Positions 17,042 to 26,868 of a DNA stretch of 64,000 bases are shown here, piece after piece. The translations under genes and the position numbers were made by a program. How positions within the stretch are numbered: the stretch's first letter is position 1; every line of letters starts with the position of its first letter. Origin of the DNA: Pedobacter mucosus (GTDB lineage Bacteria; Bacteroidota; Bacteroidia; Sphingobacteriales; Sphingobacteriaceae); the NCBI RefSeq assembly GCF_022200785.1, contig NZ_CP087585.1, positions 3,162,001 to 3,226,000 of the forward strand. The letters run 5' to 3'. The notes below the pieces were generated by a model. It ran no database searches, was not told where the DNA came from, and saw nothing but the letters and a program-made list of their open reading frames with translations.

Positions 17042-17671
17042 TTACATAATTTCGTATTGCCCCTTTAATCTTAAGGTAACTACTACATCTTTATTTCCAT
17101 CATTTCTAAAATACCAACCATGCCTTCCTTCAAATGGAGAGAGGAATGTTCCCACCATATTATTTGAGTAAGCAATAGTATAGCTATCAAAATATGTATT
17201 CTTACTGGGTTTAAGTTCTTTCGGTTCTCCGTGAAAATCAAAATACAAATCTCCTTTGCTGGTTAGCCACTCGTATTTCATTTGCCCGTGTTTTAACATG
17301 TATATCTTATATTCGATACCCTTTCCTGCAGGTATTGTTATTTGCAGGCTATCTTCCCTGTGGTCATACTGACTGGCTGGTGCAGGTAAATCTGCTTCTA
17401 CCGGTTTTTTAACATCAGGGCCAGAGCCTGCTTTTTCCAGTTTAATGATCGGATTCTTCTTTTGTACGATCATAGCTGACTCTTCAGCATCTGAACTTTC
17501 TGGTATGTAAAGTTTGCCAAATCCAAACGCTTTACCAGTTCCAATTGGATCAATGCCGTACTCAGCAGGCAATACTGCTGTAACGAATAGTACTGCAGCA
17601 ACTGCTACTGCTATCAATACCGCCTTAATAATTTTATTTTTTTCTACGATTTGATGATTCATTTCTGCCAT
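17042..17671 (-). CDS. Single-pass transmembrane anchor protein beside HupE
   Basis: A 209-residue protein with one N-terminal membrane helix (about 14-34, KAVLIAVAVAAVLFVTAVLP), a proline- and charge-rich linker, and a beta-rich extracytoplasmic domain (about 100-209). Proteins of this type, often called transmembrane anchor protein, accompany HupE/UreJ genes in metal-handling clusters. Their function is not known. The gene starts 13 bases after hupE ends, so the two form one unit. An alternative start three codons downstream is possible. Confidence 0.75.
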   Translation of the reverse strand: MAEMNHQIVEKNKIIKAVLIAVAVAAVLFVTAVLPAEYGIDPIGTGKAFGFGKLYIPESSDAEESAMIVQKKNPIIKLEKAGSGPDVKKPVEADLPAPASQYDHREDSLQITIPAGKGIEYKIYMLKHGQMKYEWLTSKGDLYFDFHGEPKELKPSKNTYFDSYTIAYSNNMVGTFLSPFEGRHGWYFRNDGNKDVVVTLRLKGQYEIM

Positions 17672-17684
17672 TGTATGTTATTAT

Positions 17685-18383
17685 TTAAGATGTAAAATAA
17701 CCTGTTAACTGAAAACCTAATAATAGGAAACCTGCTGCTATGAGCATGGTATTTGTAAAAGTGGAAAACTTCAGAAAGCTTGGGTATTTACGCCACAGTG
17801 TAATCAACGTAAGAACAAGGGCAAGGGCAATAAACTGGCCTATTTCTACACCAATATTAAAACCTAATAAATTGGTAAATAAACCTTGCTTACCGAAATT
17901 GAAGTCCTGCAATTTACTCGCTAGACCAAAACCGTGAAAGAAACCAAAGATCAGCACTGCTGCTTTCGTATTTGGCTGTTTACCGAAGAACCGTTGAAAA
18001 CCTCCAAGATTGTCAAATCCCTTGTAAACAATAGAAAGTGCGATAATTGCATCAATGAGATAAGCATTAATAGAAATATTATACATCACTCCAAGTAACA
18101 AAGTAATACTATGACCTATGGTAAAGAAGCTTACGTAAAGCAGAACCTCCTTTGGTTTGTATAGAAAGAAAATAACCCCAACAAGGAAAAGCAGGTGATC
18201 ATATCCAGTAAGCATGTGTTTGGCTCCGATATAAAGAAAGGGGCCAAAGGCTACACCATTGTTACCTTTTAAAAAGGTTTGTGTGTCACCATCTACACCA
18301 TGTGCAAAGAGCTGGTTGCTGACACCACATAAAATGAATAGTGCAGCAAGCGTAAATATTTTTCTAAAGTCCATATTTCCCAT
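17685..18383 (-). CDS. HupE/UreJ-family metal transporter-like membrane protein
   Basis: A 232-residue polytopic membrane protein of the HupE/UreJ family. The hallmarks are GAKHMLTGYDHLLFLVGVIFF near residue 53, FTIGHSITLL near 107, and FFHGFGLASKL near 148, where histidines and aspartate could coordinate a metal. An N-terminal signal-like segment (LAALFILCGVSNQLFAHG) precedes the core. HupE-type proteins are linked to nickel or other divalent metals. The copper/cobalt-zinc-cadmium efflux genes beside it suggest a role in metal homeostasis. It is the second gene of a pair with the anchor protein. Confidence 0.85.
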   Translation of the reverse strand: MGNMDFRKIFTLAALFILCGVSNQLFAHGVDGDTQTFLKGNNGVAFGPFLYIGAKHMLTGYDHLLFLVGVIFFLYKPKEVLLYVSFFTIGHSITLLLGVMYNISINAYLIDAIIALSIVYKGFDNLGGFQRFFGKQPNTKAAVLIFGFFHGFGLASKLQDFNFGKQGLFTNLLGFNIGVEIGQFIALALVLTLITLWRKYPSFLKFSTFTNTMLIAAGFLLLGFQLTGYFTS

Positions 18384-18436
18384 TAAGAAATGGCCTACCC
18401 TAAATTAAAAGCAGGGAAGACCAATTTTGTGATTAA

Positions 18437-18622
18437 TTAGTGTTTGTGACCATGTGCAGCCTGTGCGCTATCCATTGCTACCGTGTCATTGGCTACAGTT
18501 GTACTATCAGTGTTAATTGTTTCTGTAGCTGAAGAATCTGTAGTTGCTTCTGTTTTTGTTTCACTTGAACAAGCCGCGAATAACATAGAAGACATGGCTG
18601 CAATAATGAGTGTTTTTTTCAT
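18437..18622 (-). CDS. Small lipoprotein with histidine-rich end
   Basis: A 61-residue predicted lipoprotein. The signal sequence MKKTLIIAAMSSMLFAAC ends in a lipobox cysteine near residue 18. The remainder is a Ser/Thr/Ala/Asp-rich, low-complexity tail ending HGHKH, which could bind metal. Small proteins of this kind are common next to metal efflux genes in Bacteroidota. It lies between the MFS and HupE genes on the same strand. Confidence 0.65.
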   Translation of the reverse strand: MKKTLIIAAMSSMLFAACSSETKTEATTDSSATETINTDSTTVANDTVAMDSAQAAHGHKH

Positions 18623-18656
18623 GTTGATTTTTTTAATGATTAGTGGATTATAGAAT

Positions 18657-19889
18657 TTATTTTTTGTTGTTTTTTAAGCTAAAAAGAAGGGCGATAACTA
18701 GTATACTCAATGAAATGAAACCTCCATATAAGAAGTCATTTCCTGGAAAACGGCTTCCGGTGAAACCGGCTATTGGATAAGCAATTGCCCACCATAAATG
18801 AGAAAATGCGAAGTGTGAACCAAATACTTTCCCTTGTTCATCTGAAGGTATATTTTCTCCTATCAGCGTTTCAGAAGGCATCTCTGCTAAACTTTGACCT
18901 AATCCGGCAATTAACCAAAGCACTAAAAAAACGGTATAACTAACGTAGTTTGCTCCAGCGATAGAAAGTCCAAGCAATAAGACGCCAACGATTAACGACA
19001 CACGTCTGCTTTTTGACTTATCCAAATTACCAGCAACAAAAGCTGCTATCGCCGCACCGATACCAAAGGCAGCCATTACCCAGCCATATTGTGTATCACC
19101 AAGCAGAAGCCCGCTTTTAATATGACCAACTGTATTGACCAAAATTTGTGCCCCTGCAATTGCAGAAATAAACTCAATCGCGAGGGAAAATCTGATCAAT
19201 CTATTTCCAAAGAGTAATTTTGCTCCTTTTACCACATCAGCCCAAGCAGATAAAGTTTTTTGAGAAGATAATGCTGTTGGTTTATTGATCAGCTTTGCCG
19301 GAAGCATAAGAATAAGAATACCCGCCAGAATAAATGACACTGCATCGATAAAAAAGATGTCTCTAGGTCCAAACCATACCGCTATAATCCCGGCCAATCC
19401 GGGTCCAAGTACCCCAAGCAATTGAAAAGTGGCTGTAGATAACCCAATAGCCTGTCTGTAATTCTTCTTAACAACTACTTGTGGAATAATGGATTTATAA
19501 GTCGGCGTAAAAAAAGCATTAAAAACGTTTAAAAGGAAAACCAATACATATATATGCCATTCTGCATTTACAAAAGGTAAACAACAAATAATTCCCATTC
19601 GGATAAAATGGGTAATGTACAAGATCTTCTTGCGGTCAACTCGATCGGCCAATACCCCTGCAAAAGGAGAAAAAATGATAAAGGCAATTACTCTCAGCGT
19701 TAAAGCAGAGGCTAAAATTACCGCCGAGTTTTCCCTGCCAAATTGATAGGATAACAGTGCAAGCCCCACCCAGGTAAACGCATCACCCAACAAACTGATG
19801 GTCTGTGCGAAGTACAAGGTGGCGAATGCTTTTTGCCTTAGAGACTGAAAAGGCTCCCATATCGCCCTGATAAATATTGCCTGCTTCAC
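18657..19889 (-). CDS. MFS transporter
   Basis: A 410-residue major facilitator superfamily permease with about 12 membrane segments. The MFS signature loop between helices 2 and 3 is visible as GVLADRVDRKKILYITH (near 80), and a matching motif GNLDKSKSRRVSL follows the mid-point (near 285). It resembles the enterobactin-exporter/drug-efflux-like MFS clade that travels with metal-efflux operons. The substrate is not determinable. It starts 2 bases after the adaptor gene ends and so belongs to the RND operon. A decayed fragment of a close relative is found at 31891-32016. Confidence 0.88.
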   Translation of the reverse strand: MKQAIFIRAIWEPFQSLRQKAFATLYFAQTISLLGDAFTWVGLALLSYQFGRENSAVILASALTLRVIAFIIFSPFAGVLADRVDRKKILYITHFIRMGIICCLPFVNAEWHIYVLVFLLNVFNAFFTPTYKSIIPQVVVKKNYRQAIGLSTATFQLLGVLGPGLAGIIAVWFGPRDIFFIDAVSFILAGILILMLPAKLINKPTALSSQKTLSAWADVVKGAKLLFGNRLIRFSLAIEFISAIAGAQILVNTVGHIKSGLLLGDTQYGWVMAAFGIGAAIAAFVAGNLDKSKSRRVSLIVGVLLLGLSIAGANYVSYTVFLVLWLIAGLGQSLAEMPSETLIGENIPSDEQGKVFGSHFAFSHLWWAIAYPIAGFTGSRFPGNDFLYGGFISLSILVIALLFSLKNNKK

Positions 19890-19891
19890 GG

Positions 19892-21049
19892 TTATTCCTC
19901 TACATTTTTAATTGTTGATAGTAGAGCATAGGCACCCTTTATTACTATATTACTATTTTTATCAAATTGAACCGGAAGTTCTATCGCTGTATAGCCACCC
20001 TGATCTATTTCTTTTTTTACCACAATCATTTTAAAAGAAAATCCCTTGCCGTCTGCTCCGGTCTGAATAAAAATATAATCCTGTCCATCTGACTGTACCA
20101 CGGCTTCTGAGGGAACAGCTGTAACAGATTCATCAGTCGTTTCAATTAACGCTTTGGCGTACATTCCGGGAAATAGTGAGGGGTCGTTGGACTTTTCCAT
20201 ATGGCAATGCACTGGGATCGTGCCATCACTTCCTTTTTCTTTCCCAATCAGGAAAACTTTTGCAATACGGTTGTATTCAGTTTCACTGGCTAAGGCAAAC
20301 TGAATGGATTGTCCAATTTTAATATTCGCTGCATCACGTTCGTAAATATTTAAAGCCAGATGCATCTCACTCTTGTTGGCTAATTCAAAAATCACATCCG
20401 TAGGGTTTACATACTTGCCTTTAACAGCATTACTAATTGTCACGTAGCCATTGATAGGGGCATAAAGATTACTGGTTTTAGAGATGTTTCCCACCTTTAA
20501 ACTTGATGCATTGATGCCGATCATGGATAACTTTTGCTCCAATCCGCCCATTCTTGCCTGCATGATTTTATATTCTGACGCAACCTGCTGGTAAGTCTTC
20601 GCAGAATTTACATCTTCCTTTCGCAGTTCATCTTGTCTTTTATATTCTAGGGAAAGATATTCAAGCCGACTTCTGCTTTCCAGGTATTCCTGCTGAATAT
20701 CTATAAATTCAGCATTTTCAATCACTGCGATAACCTGACCTTTTTTTATCAATTGACCGGGAAGTAATCCTGAACTCTTGATATATCCCCCAAGCGGGGC
20801 AGAAACAGTAACCATGCTCTCCGGTGGAACATCTATCGTTCCGTTTGCCTTGAGAACATTGCTCATGTTGCGCATTTCCATTTTGCCAATCCCAATATCA
20901 GCTACTCTATATTGATCTTTTGACAGGGAAACAATATTGCTTGACACTGTCTTTGGCTCGTCCTGAACCTCTTCTTTTGGATCCTGGTTACAGGCTAAAA
21001 CAGTAAATAGCAATACGGCAAAAACCATTATGTATTTTATATTTTTCAT
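19892..21049 (-). CDS. RND efflux periplasmic adaptor (CusB/CzcB type)
   Basis: A 385-residue membrane-fusion protein. It is a lipoprotein: the signal MKNIKYIMVFAVLLFTVLAC ends in a lipobox cysteine at about 20. A barrel-sandwich half-motif is at about 75-110 (APLGGYIKSSGLLPGQLIKKGQ), then a helical hairpin (115-175), the second lipoyl half (195-230, LYAPINGYVTISNAVKGKYV) and beta-barrel and membrane-proximal domains. It links the inner-membrane RND pump to the outer-membrane channel in heavy-metal efflux. It lies 18 bases downstream of the CusA-TolC gene. Confidence 0.9.
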   Translation of the reverse strand: MKNIKYIMVFAVLLFTVLACNQDPKEEVQDEPKTVSSNIVSLSKDQYRVADIGIGKMEMRNMSNVLKANGTIDVPPESMVTVSAPLGGYIKSSGLLPGQLIKKGQVIAVIENAEFIDIQQEYLESRSRLEYLSLEYKRQDELRKEDVNSAKTYQQVASEYKIMQARMGGLEQKLSMIGINASSLKVGNISKTSNLYAPINGYVTISNAVKGKYVNPTDVIFELANKSEMHLALNIYERDAANIKIGQSIQFALASETEYNRIAKVFLIGKEKGSDGTIPVHCHMEKSNDPSLFPGMYAKALIETTDESVTAVPSEAVVQSDGQDYIFIQTGADGKGFSFKMIVVKKEIDQGGYTAIELPVQFDKNSNIVIKGAYALLSTIKNVEE

Positions 21050-21067
21050 TTTATCTTAATTTCTTAT

Positions 21068-24000
21068 TTATTTCTGACCTGTTACCTTCTCAATTTCAAG
21101 CCTGTTTTGATTATAGGCATAAAGCGCATCCAGATAATCGTATTTGATTTTTAATGCAAGGGACAAGCTTTGCAAATATTGCAGGTAGGCAATCTCTCCA
21201 CCTTTAAAGCCAGCATTGGCGTTTTTAACAATAAGCTCAGCTTGTTTCAAAGCACCGTTCTCATAGTATTTCAGGATATTTAAGTGTTTTGTGTTTTGTT
21301 GCAAAAGCTGGGTCAATGCTCCCTGATAAATACTTTTCTGATATTGCAAGTTGGTGGAAGCAATTTGCTCGCCTACTTTTGCCGCCTTTATCTTTGCCTT
21401 ATAACCACCTGGTAAAATCGGAATGCCAACACCAACCTGAAACCCACCAAAGCGGTCTGACCCACGGAAATTCTGTTGTATGCCGTCAAAAATCTGCACA
21501 CCATTGAATGATTGATTAAAATAGCCAACAGATAAATCAGGTAATAATTTAGCTTTTTGCACCGCTGTTTCCCTTGATCTTACCTTCATCTGCTGCAGTA
21601 AATAATTCAAATATGGGTTAGAGGCAACAGAATTAGTGTCTGTTGTTGATACTGTCGGTTCTCTAGGCAGTTTGTCTTCATTCACAACTATATTTTCTGT
21701 TATACCCAAGAGCGTCTGTAACTGGCTTGCCGCTATCGCTCTTTCAGCGTCGTTTTGCATCAGGGAGTTTTTCAGTTCCATCAACTGGGTCTCTGAGGTT
21801 ACCTTTTCCAATCTGTTACTTTCCCCTGTGCGGTAACGCAGATCACTTGCTTTTAAAAGGTTGGTATACAAACTATCCTGGTAGTATAAGAGTTGTCTTT
21901 TTTCCTGTAGGTAGACCACTTTGTAAAAGCTGGATTTCACCTCACTAATCAGGTTGCTTGATTTTAACTTAAGCTCCGCACTGGCACTTTTTACATTTTC
22001 GGTAGCTAGCTTTGACTGATTAGTATATACAGAAGGGAATTCAAACCTTTGGTTGACGCTAAAGTGGTTGTCCCTGTTGTTGCTATTAATTTGCCCTTGC
22101 TGGTAAGTAAAGCTAGTGCGATCAAGGTTGACTGAACCTTGCTTTAAAGCACTTTGAAGGTCTACTTCATAATTTGCAGCCTTAAGGGATAAGTTGTTCT
22201 TCACGGCCAGATCAATAGCCTGGTCTAAACTTAAGTGTATCGGTGTACCATTTTGAGCAAATGATCTGGAAGGAAATAATAACCCTGCCAATAGCAGTGT
22301 AATGATTAGGGCTGATGCAGGTTTAATCTTCCCAAACTTTTTCTCGAAAACGATATATAAAACCGGTAAAACAATTAACGTCAACAGCGTTGCCGTAAGC
22401 AATCCTCCAATCACGACAGTAGCTAAGGGACGCTGGATTTCTGCACCTGATGTATTGGATATAGCCATTGGCAAGAAACCTAGGGAAGCAACGGCAGCGG
22501 TCATGAGTACCGGGCGAAGCCTGATTTTTGTACCCGTAAGCACTCTTTGATAGATGTCATCCATACCTTCTTCCTTTAGCCTGTTGAACTCGGAAATCAG
22601 TACAATGCCATTTAAAACGGCAACACCAAAAAGCGCAATAAATCCAACCCCTGCAGAAATGCTGAAAGGCATACCACGTATAAGCAGTGCAAAGACACCG
22701 CCAATTGCCGATAAGGGTATGGCAGTAAAAATAAGAAGTGATTGTTTCATCGAATTAAAAGTGAAATAGAGTAAGGATAGAATAAGCAGCAATGCTATGG
22801 GCAATGCTACAGAAAGTCTTCTATTTGCTGCCTGTAAATTCTCAAACTGCCCTCCATAGGTCACATAATAACCTGCTGGTAATTTCAATTTACGATCCAG
22901 TTTTAGCTTTATTTCTGCTACAATACTGGCTACGTCCCGGTCACGCACATTAAATCCTATAGTGATCCTGCGTTTTGTATCATCCCGCTGAATTTGATTG
23001 GGGCCGTTTTTAAACGCCACCGTGGCAACTTCCTGCAACGGTATTTGTTTGCCATCGGGAGTGCTGATGTATAAGGAACGTACATCCTTTATATCCTGAC
23101 GGTCTTGCTGATCCAACCGCACCACCATTTCAAACCGTTTTTCTCCTTCATAAACAAATCCGGCAGCTTCTCCGGCAAATGCAGTTTTTATCGTTTGGTT
23201 TACCTCTTCAATGTTTACTCCGTATTGTGCAATCTTGTCGCGGTTATATTTAATCTGTATCTGGGGCAAACCTGTAACTTCTTCTACGTAAGTGTCATAT
23301 ACTCCGGGAATTGGCCTGATCAGCTTACCGATCTTTGCAGCCTCATCAGAAAGTATGTCCAGATCTTCCCCATATATTTTAAGCACAACGTCCTGCTTGG
23401 CACCTGTAATCAATTCATTAAATCGCATTTGAATCGGTTGCTGGAAACCAAATGTCGCGCCTGGAATGACTGCCAACGCTTTCTGCATGGTATCTGCGAG
23501 GTCTTCTCTGGTTGCAGCAGTTTTCCATTCGCTTTTGTCTTTTAAGATCACCATCATATCCCCGGCCTCAATAGGCATTGGATCGGTGGGGATTTCTCCG
23601 GAGCCAATCTTATTAACCACCTGTGTGACTTCGGGAAATTTAAGGATGATATCCTGTGCCTTTTTAGAAACATCAATCATCTGGTCGATTGAACTACCTG
23701 TCAAAACCCTGGTTTCTACCGCAAAATCTCCTTCGTCAAGTTGTGGTATAAATTCTCCGCCCAGTGTGCTAAAGGTGAAAATGGTGATTACCAGTAATAC
23801 TCCTGTAACCACAAGGACAACCGTTTTGTGATGAATGACTTTTTCAATTACCGGGCTATATCTCCTTTGAAACCAGTCCATCATTTTATCAGAGAAATTT
23901 CTCTTATGGACGGTGTTCTTACTTAAACCCAGAGCAGCCATCATTGGCACATAGGTTAAGGAAAGGATAAAGGCACCCATAATCGCAAACATTACGGTTT

Positions 24001-25444
24001 GTGCCATTGGCTTAAACATCTTGCCTTCAATGCCTACCAGCACCAGCAGAGGCAAATAGACAATTAAAATGATGATTTCGCCAAAGGCGGCACTGTTCCT
24101 GATTTTTGAAGAAGCCTCATAGACTTCTTCATCCATTTGATCAGCAGACAGCCTGGTAATATTCCTTTGAATGAAGTCTCCAATTGCTATCCTATGGATA
24201 ATACTTTCAACGATAATTACTGCGCCATCTACAATGAGTCCAAAGTCGATAGCACCCAAACTCATCAAGTTCCCCGAAACACCAAACAGATTCATCATAC
24301 ACACCGCAAAAAGCATGGCTAGCGGTATAACGGATGCGACGATCAATCCTGCGCGCAGATTCCCTAAAAACAAAATAAGCACAAAAATAACTATCAGCGC
24401 CCCCTCAATAAGGTTTTTGGAGACCGTACCAATGGCACTGTCTACCAGTTTTTTTCGATCAAGGAATGGCTCAATCGTTACCCCTTCAGGTAACGTTTTT
24501 TTGATCTGCTCAATCTTTTCCTTTACATCTTTGATGACAGCTGAAGAGTTGGCACCTTTGAGCATCATCACAATACCAGTAACGGTTTCACCCTGACCAT
24601 TTCTTGTTGCAGCACCATAGCGAACGTTATTGCCGAATTGTACAGTGGCGACGTCCCTAATCAGGATTGGTGAAGTTCCATTGCTTCTGATCACTATTTT
24701 CCCAATATCATCCAAGTTCTCTACCAGCCCCTCACTTCTGATAAAGTAAGCATTGGGCGATTTATTGATATAAGCACCACCTGTATTTTGGTTATTGGTT
24801 TGCAATGCTTTAAAAATATCAGATATGCTGATTTTTAAACTGCTTAGGCGATCAGGGTTAACAGCAATCTCGTATTGCTTAACGAATCCGCCAAAACCAC
24901 TCACTTCTGCTACGCCGGGAGTGCCCAGTAATTGTCTCTTTACGATCCAATCCTGAATTGAACGCAGCTCCATCGCATTATACTTTTTTTCAAATCCCTT
25001 CTTAGGATGAATCACGTACTGGTAGATTTCTCCAAGCCCTGTGGTAACAGGTGCCATTTCAGGGGTTCCAATACCTTCCGGGATTAATTTTGCTGCATCA
25101 ACAAGCCGTTCATTGATCTGCTGTCTTGCCCAATAAATATCCACATCTTCATTGAATACCACTGTGACCAGTGATAGACCGAAGCGGGAAAATGATCGGA
25201 TTTGTTTGATGCCGGGGATGCTGGCCATCGTTTGCTCGACAGGAAAGGTGATTAGCCTTTCCGCTTCCTGGGCTGCAAGTGAGGGGGTAGTGGTGATGAT
25301 CATAACCTGATTATCTGTTATATCAGGTACGGCATCAATAGGTAAACGGGTGATGGAATATCCTCCCCATGCGATAAGCGCAAGGGTCAATAAACCAATA
25401 AGGAGTTTATTCTTAATAGAAAACTCTATGATTTTATTTAGCAT
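21068..25444 (-). CDS. CusA/CzcA heavy-metal RND pump fused to a TolC-type outer-membrane protein
   Basis: A 1458-residue protein. Residues 1 to about 1040 are a complete HME-family RND transporter: N-terminal helix, two large periplasmic loops, 12 membrane segments, and the proton-relay DFGLIVDGAVIIVES near 405. After a linker that looks like a signal peptide (near 1050-1070, ending SRSFAQNG), the last 390 residues are a TolC-like protein with the LSLDQAIDLAVKNN start and repeated coiled-coil segments. Fusions of this length are known in Bacteroidota. The pump would export a monovalent or divalent metal (Cu, Ag, Co, Zn or Cd). It is the first gene of the adaptor-MFS operon. Confidence 0.92.
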   Translation of the reverse strand: MLNKIIEFSIKNKLLIGLLTLALIAWGGYSITRLPIDAVPDITDNQVMIITTTPSLAAQEAERLITFPVEQTMASIPGIKQIRSFSRFGLSLVTVVFNEDVDIYWARQQINERLVDAAKLIPEGIGTPEMAPVTTGLGEIYQYVIHPKKGFEKKYNAMELRSIQDWIVKRQLLGTPGVAEVSGFGGFVKQYEIAVNPDRLSSLKISISDIFKALQTNNQNTGGAYINKSPNAYFIRSEGLVENLDDIGKIVIRSNGTSPILIRDVATVQFGNNVRYGAATRNGQGETVTGIVMMLKGANSSAVIKDVKEKIEQIKKTLPEGVTIEPFLDRKKLVDSAIGTVSKNLIEGALIVIFVLILFLGNLRAGLIVASVIPLAMLFAVCMMNLFGVSGNLMSLGAIDFGLIVDGAVIIVESIIHRIAIGDFIQRNITRLSADQMDEEVYEASSKIRNSAAFGEIIILIVYLPLLVLVGIEGKMFKPMAQTVMFAIMGAFILSLTYVPMMAALGLSKNTVHKRNFSDKMMDWFQRRYSPVIEKVIHHKTVVLVVTGVLLVITIFTFSTLGGEFIPQLDEGDFAVETRVLTGSSIDQMIDVSKKAQDIILKFPEVTQVVNKIGSGEIPTDPMPIEAGDMMVILKDKSEWKTAATREDLADTMQKALAVIPGATFGFQQPIQMRFNELITGAKQDVVLKIYGEDLDILSDEAAKIGKLIRPIPGVYDTYVEEVTGLPQIQIKYNRDKIAQYGVNIEEVNQTIKTAFAGEAAGFVYEGEKRFEMVVRLDQQDRQDIKDVRSLYISTPDGKQIPLQEVATVAFKNGPNQIQRDDTKRRITIGFNVRDRDVASIVAEIKLKLDRKLKLPAGYYVTYGGQFENLQAANRRLSVALPIALLLILSLLYFTFNSMKQSLLIFTAIPLSAIGGVFALLIRGMPFSISAGVGFIALFGVAVLNGIVLISEFNRLKEEGMDDIYQRVLTGTKIRLRPVLMTAAVASLGFLPMAISNTSGAEIQRPLATVVIGGLLTATLLTLIVLPVLYIVFEKKFGKIKPASALIITLLLAGLLFPSRSFAQNGTPIHLSLDQAIDLAVKNNLSLKAANYEVDLQSALKQGSVNLDRTSFTYQQGQINSNNRDNHFSVNQRFEFPSVYTNQSKLATENVKSASAELKLKSSNLISEVKSSFYKVVYLQEKRQLLYYQDSLYTNLLKASDLRYRTGESNRLEKVTSETQLMELKNSLMQNDAERAIAASQLQTLLGITENIVVNEDKLPREPTVSTTDTNSVASNPYLNYLLQQMKVRSRETAVQKAKLLPDLSVGYFNQSFNGVQIFDGIQQNFRGSDRFGGFQVGVGIPILPGGYKAKIKAAKVGEQIASTNLQYQKSIYQGALTQLLQQNTKHLNILKYYENGALKQAELIVKNANAGFKGGEIAYLQYLQSLSLALKIKYDYLDALYAYNQNRLEIEKVTGQK

Positions 25445-25497
25445 TGGAAATTATTATTAATATCAGAAAAAAGAATACGCATAAACGTTCTTCTTCA

Positions 25498-25513
25498 TTT
25501 GCCTTATGGCAAA
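25498..25513. promoter_or_regulatory. Perfect palindrome upstream of the RND operon
   Basis: TTTGCC and GGCAAA flank a four-base loop (TTAT). The site is 54 bases upstream of the RND pump ATG and 14 bases past the end of the upstream gene. It could be an operator for a metal regulator or an attenuating hairpin. No T-run follows on either strand. Confidence 0.35.
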
Positions 25514-25526
25514 CAAATCCCGGTAA

Positions 25527-25895
25527 TTAACAATAAGTTGGGGGGCCGCGCAGTGCGGAAGTTTCAAGCTCGACCCAGCTTGGGGGATGTTTTCTTGGAA
25601 TAATAAACCTTTGAGGTTTTATCTCAATTGGAAGTATCTCAAAATTGTATACCTGAACAGGTAATGTTACTGGAATATATATTACGTGATGCTGAAAGTT
25701 TAATTTCTGCGCAAGCGAGCCGTCAATACTAATATGGTCAAAAACGGTGGGCCCTTCATTATCATGATCTTCATCGTGGTGATGGTGTAGAGCAATTTCA
25801 GAAATATCTTCATCATGGTGATGTGAAATGAGGTTATGAGCCAGAAGTAGGCAGAAAGAAAGTCCAATAAAAATACGGGCTAACCATAATCTCAT
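25527..25895 (-). CDS. Small His-rich secreted/membrane protein of the metal cluster
   Basis: A 122-residue protein with an N-terminal hydrophobic segment (about 3-22) followed by two histidine/aspartate clusters (HHHDED near 25-30 and HHHHDEDHD near 37-45), likely metal-binding. The C-terminus ends in ALRGPPTYC, similar in kind to the CRPP-containing end of the protein at 39637-40110. Proteins like this commonly lead CusA operons in Bacteroidota. A TATATTTG box at 25900-25907 on the minus strand lies only 4 bases before the ATG, which would imply a leaderless or near-leaderless transcript. Function unknown; probably periplasmic metal buffering or sensing. Confidence 0.7.
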   Translation of the reverse strand: MRLWLARIFIGLSFCLLLAHNLISHHHDEDISEIALHHHHDEDHDNEGPTVFDHISIDGSLAQKLNFQHHVIYIPVTLPVQVYNFEILPIEIKPQRFIIPRKHPPSWVELETSALRGPPTYC

Positions 25896-26214
25896 AAGGC
25901 AAATATAGACATATGAAATATAAGTTGTGCTAGTGAATTACCAATGAGTTTAAAATCTAATGAAACAGTATAATACATCTAGCTGCATTAAATTTCTCAT
26001 TATTGATTAGATCCTGACCATTAGGTTAATAAAAGGCAGTCAATACACTCTATCAAAAAACGGTGAAATAATAATAAACCCACTATCAAAGGTATAAGTC
26101 TGGTACAGACATGGAAGCAGCTAACGAATTGAAAGCAAGTAAATTCGAGCGTTAATAACAAGTTTGCATTTTATCACTAAATTTATATAAGTTTTTACTC
26201 TTAAAGATAGTTGC
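25896..26214. other. Divergent intergenic region
   Basis: No gene. It holds the possible minus-strand -7 box at 25900-25907 and one copy of the TATCAAAAAAnGGTG motif at 26051-26070. The spacing suits promoters for both divergent neighbours, but no full -33/-7 pair is convincing. Confidence 0.4.
26051..26070 (+). repeat. Dispersed TATCAAAAAAnGGTGnAATA motif, copy 1
   Basis: One of four short similar strings in island spacers (others at 26869-26888, 31259-31278 and 40301-40320). They share TATCAAAAAA or ATCAAAAAA, one variable base, then GGTG and A/T-rich bases. The origin is unknown. Confidence 0.35.
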
Positions 26215-26826
26215 ATGAGAAGATTTTTATTTTGGATATTGGTATGTTTAATTGCCTTTACAGCTTGTAAGAAAGATAATCACACGAATATCATTGAACC
26301 TCAATCCCCCACTTTTTCTATTAAGGAAATTGCTTATTCCCTTGAAGATATAGATTCGCTTACTATTATCACTCATGAAGTTAAGCCCCAAACGTTTGAC
26401 AACTATGGTCAAACTATTTTGGAGGTGAAATACGAAGAAAAATACGATGGATTTTTGATGTCTTCAGAATTTGAGTTCAGTGGGTCTCTTCCACCAAACA
26501 TGGATTTAAGCAATTTGGAAGTGCTTGCACCGAGCACTGTAGTTGCAAATAAGGTTTATTTGGGTGGTTACAAATGGCCTTTTTCTGAAGAAAAGAATCA
26601 GAAGCCTTATGTAGCTAATACTGCACACTTAACAACTATAAAGATACCCTCAAAGTCTAAAATAGCGATTTATCGTTCATTAGATGAGAAGTTATTACTA
26701 GCTTCATTTACGATGACAATCGTAAATGACATTACTGGTGAGTCAACCGTAGTTAAAGGCAAATGGAGGGGAACCTTAGAATTTAATAATGAAAAGGTAG
26801 TGTTGAAGCAGGACAAGCTTGATTAA
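26215..26826 (+). CDS. Putative lipoprotein, unknown function
   Basis: A 203-residue protein with a lipoprotein signal: MRRFLFWILVCLIAFTACKK, lipobox cysteine at about 18. The rest is predicted beta-rich, with no recognised catalytic motif. It may be an outer-membrane-anchored or periplasmic accessory protein. It stands alone between two spacers that both carry the dispersed TCAAAAAA motif. I do not recognise the family. Confidence 0.6.
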   Translation: MRRFLFWILVCLIAFTACKKDNHTNIIEPQSPTFSIKEIAYSLEDIDSLTIITHEVKPQTFDNYGQTILEVKYEEKYDGFLMSSEFEFSGSLPPNMDLSNLEVLAPSTVVANKVYLGGYKWPFSEEKNQKPYVANTAHLTTIKIPSKSKIAIYRSLDEKLLLASFTMTIVNDITGESTVVKGKWRGTLEFNNEKVVLKQDKLD

Positions 26827-26868
26827 ACTTGGCGGAGAAAATGGTCAATTACAGGTGCTTTGAATTAG

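Noticed and set aside
25527..25895. Confident leaderless promoter for the His-rich protein
   Set aside because: The TATATTTG box is only 4 bases from the ATG and no -33 element was found, so I mention it but do not list it as a separate promoter.
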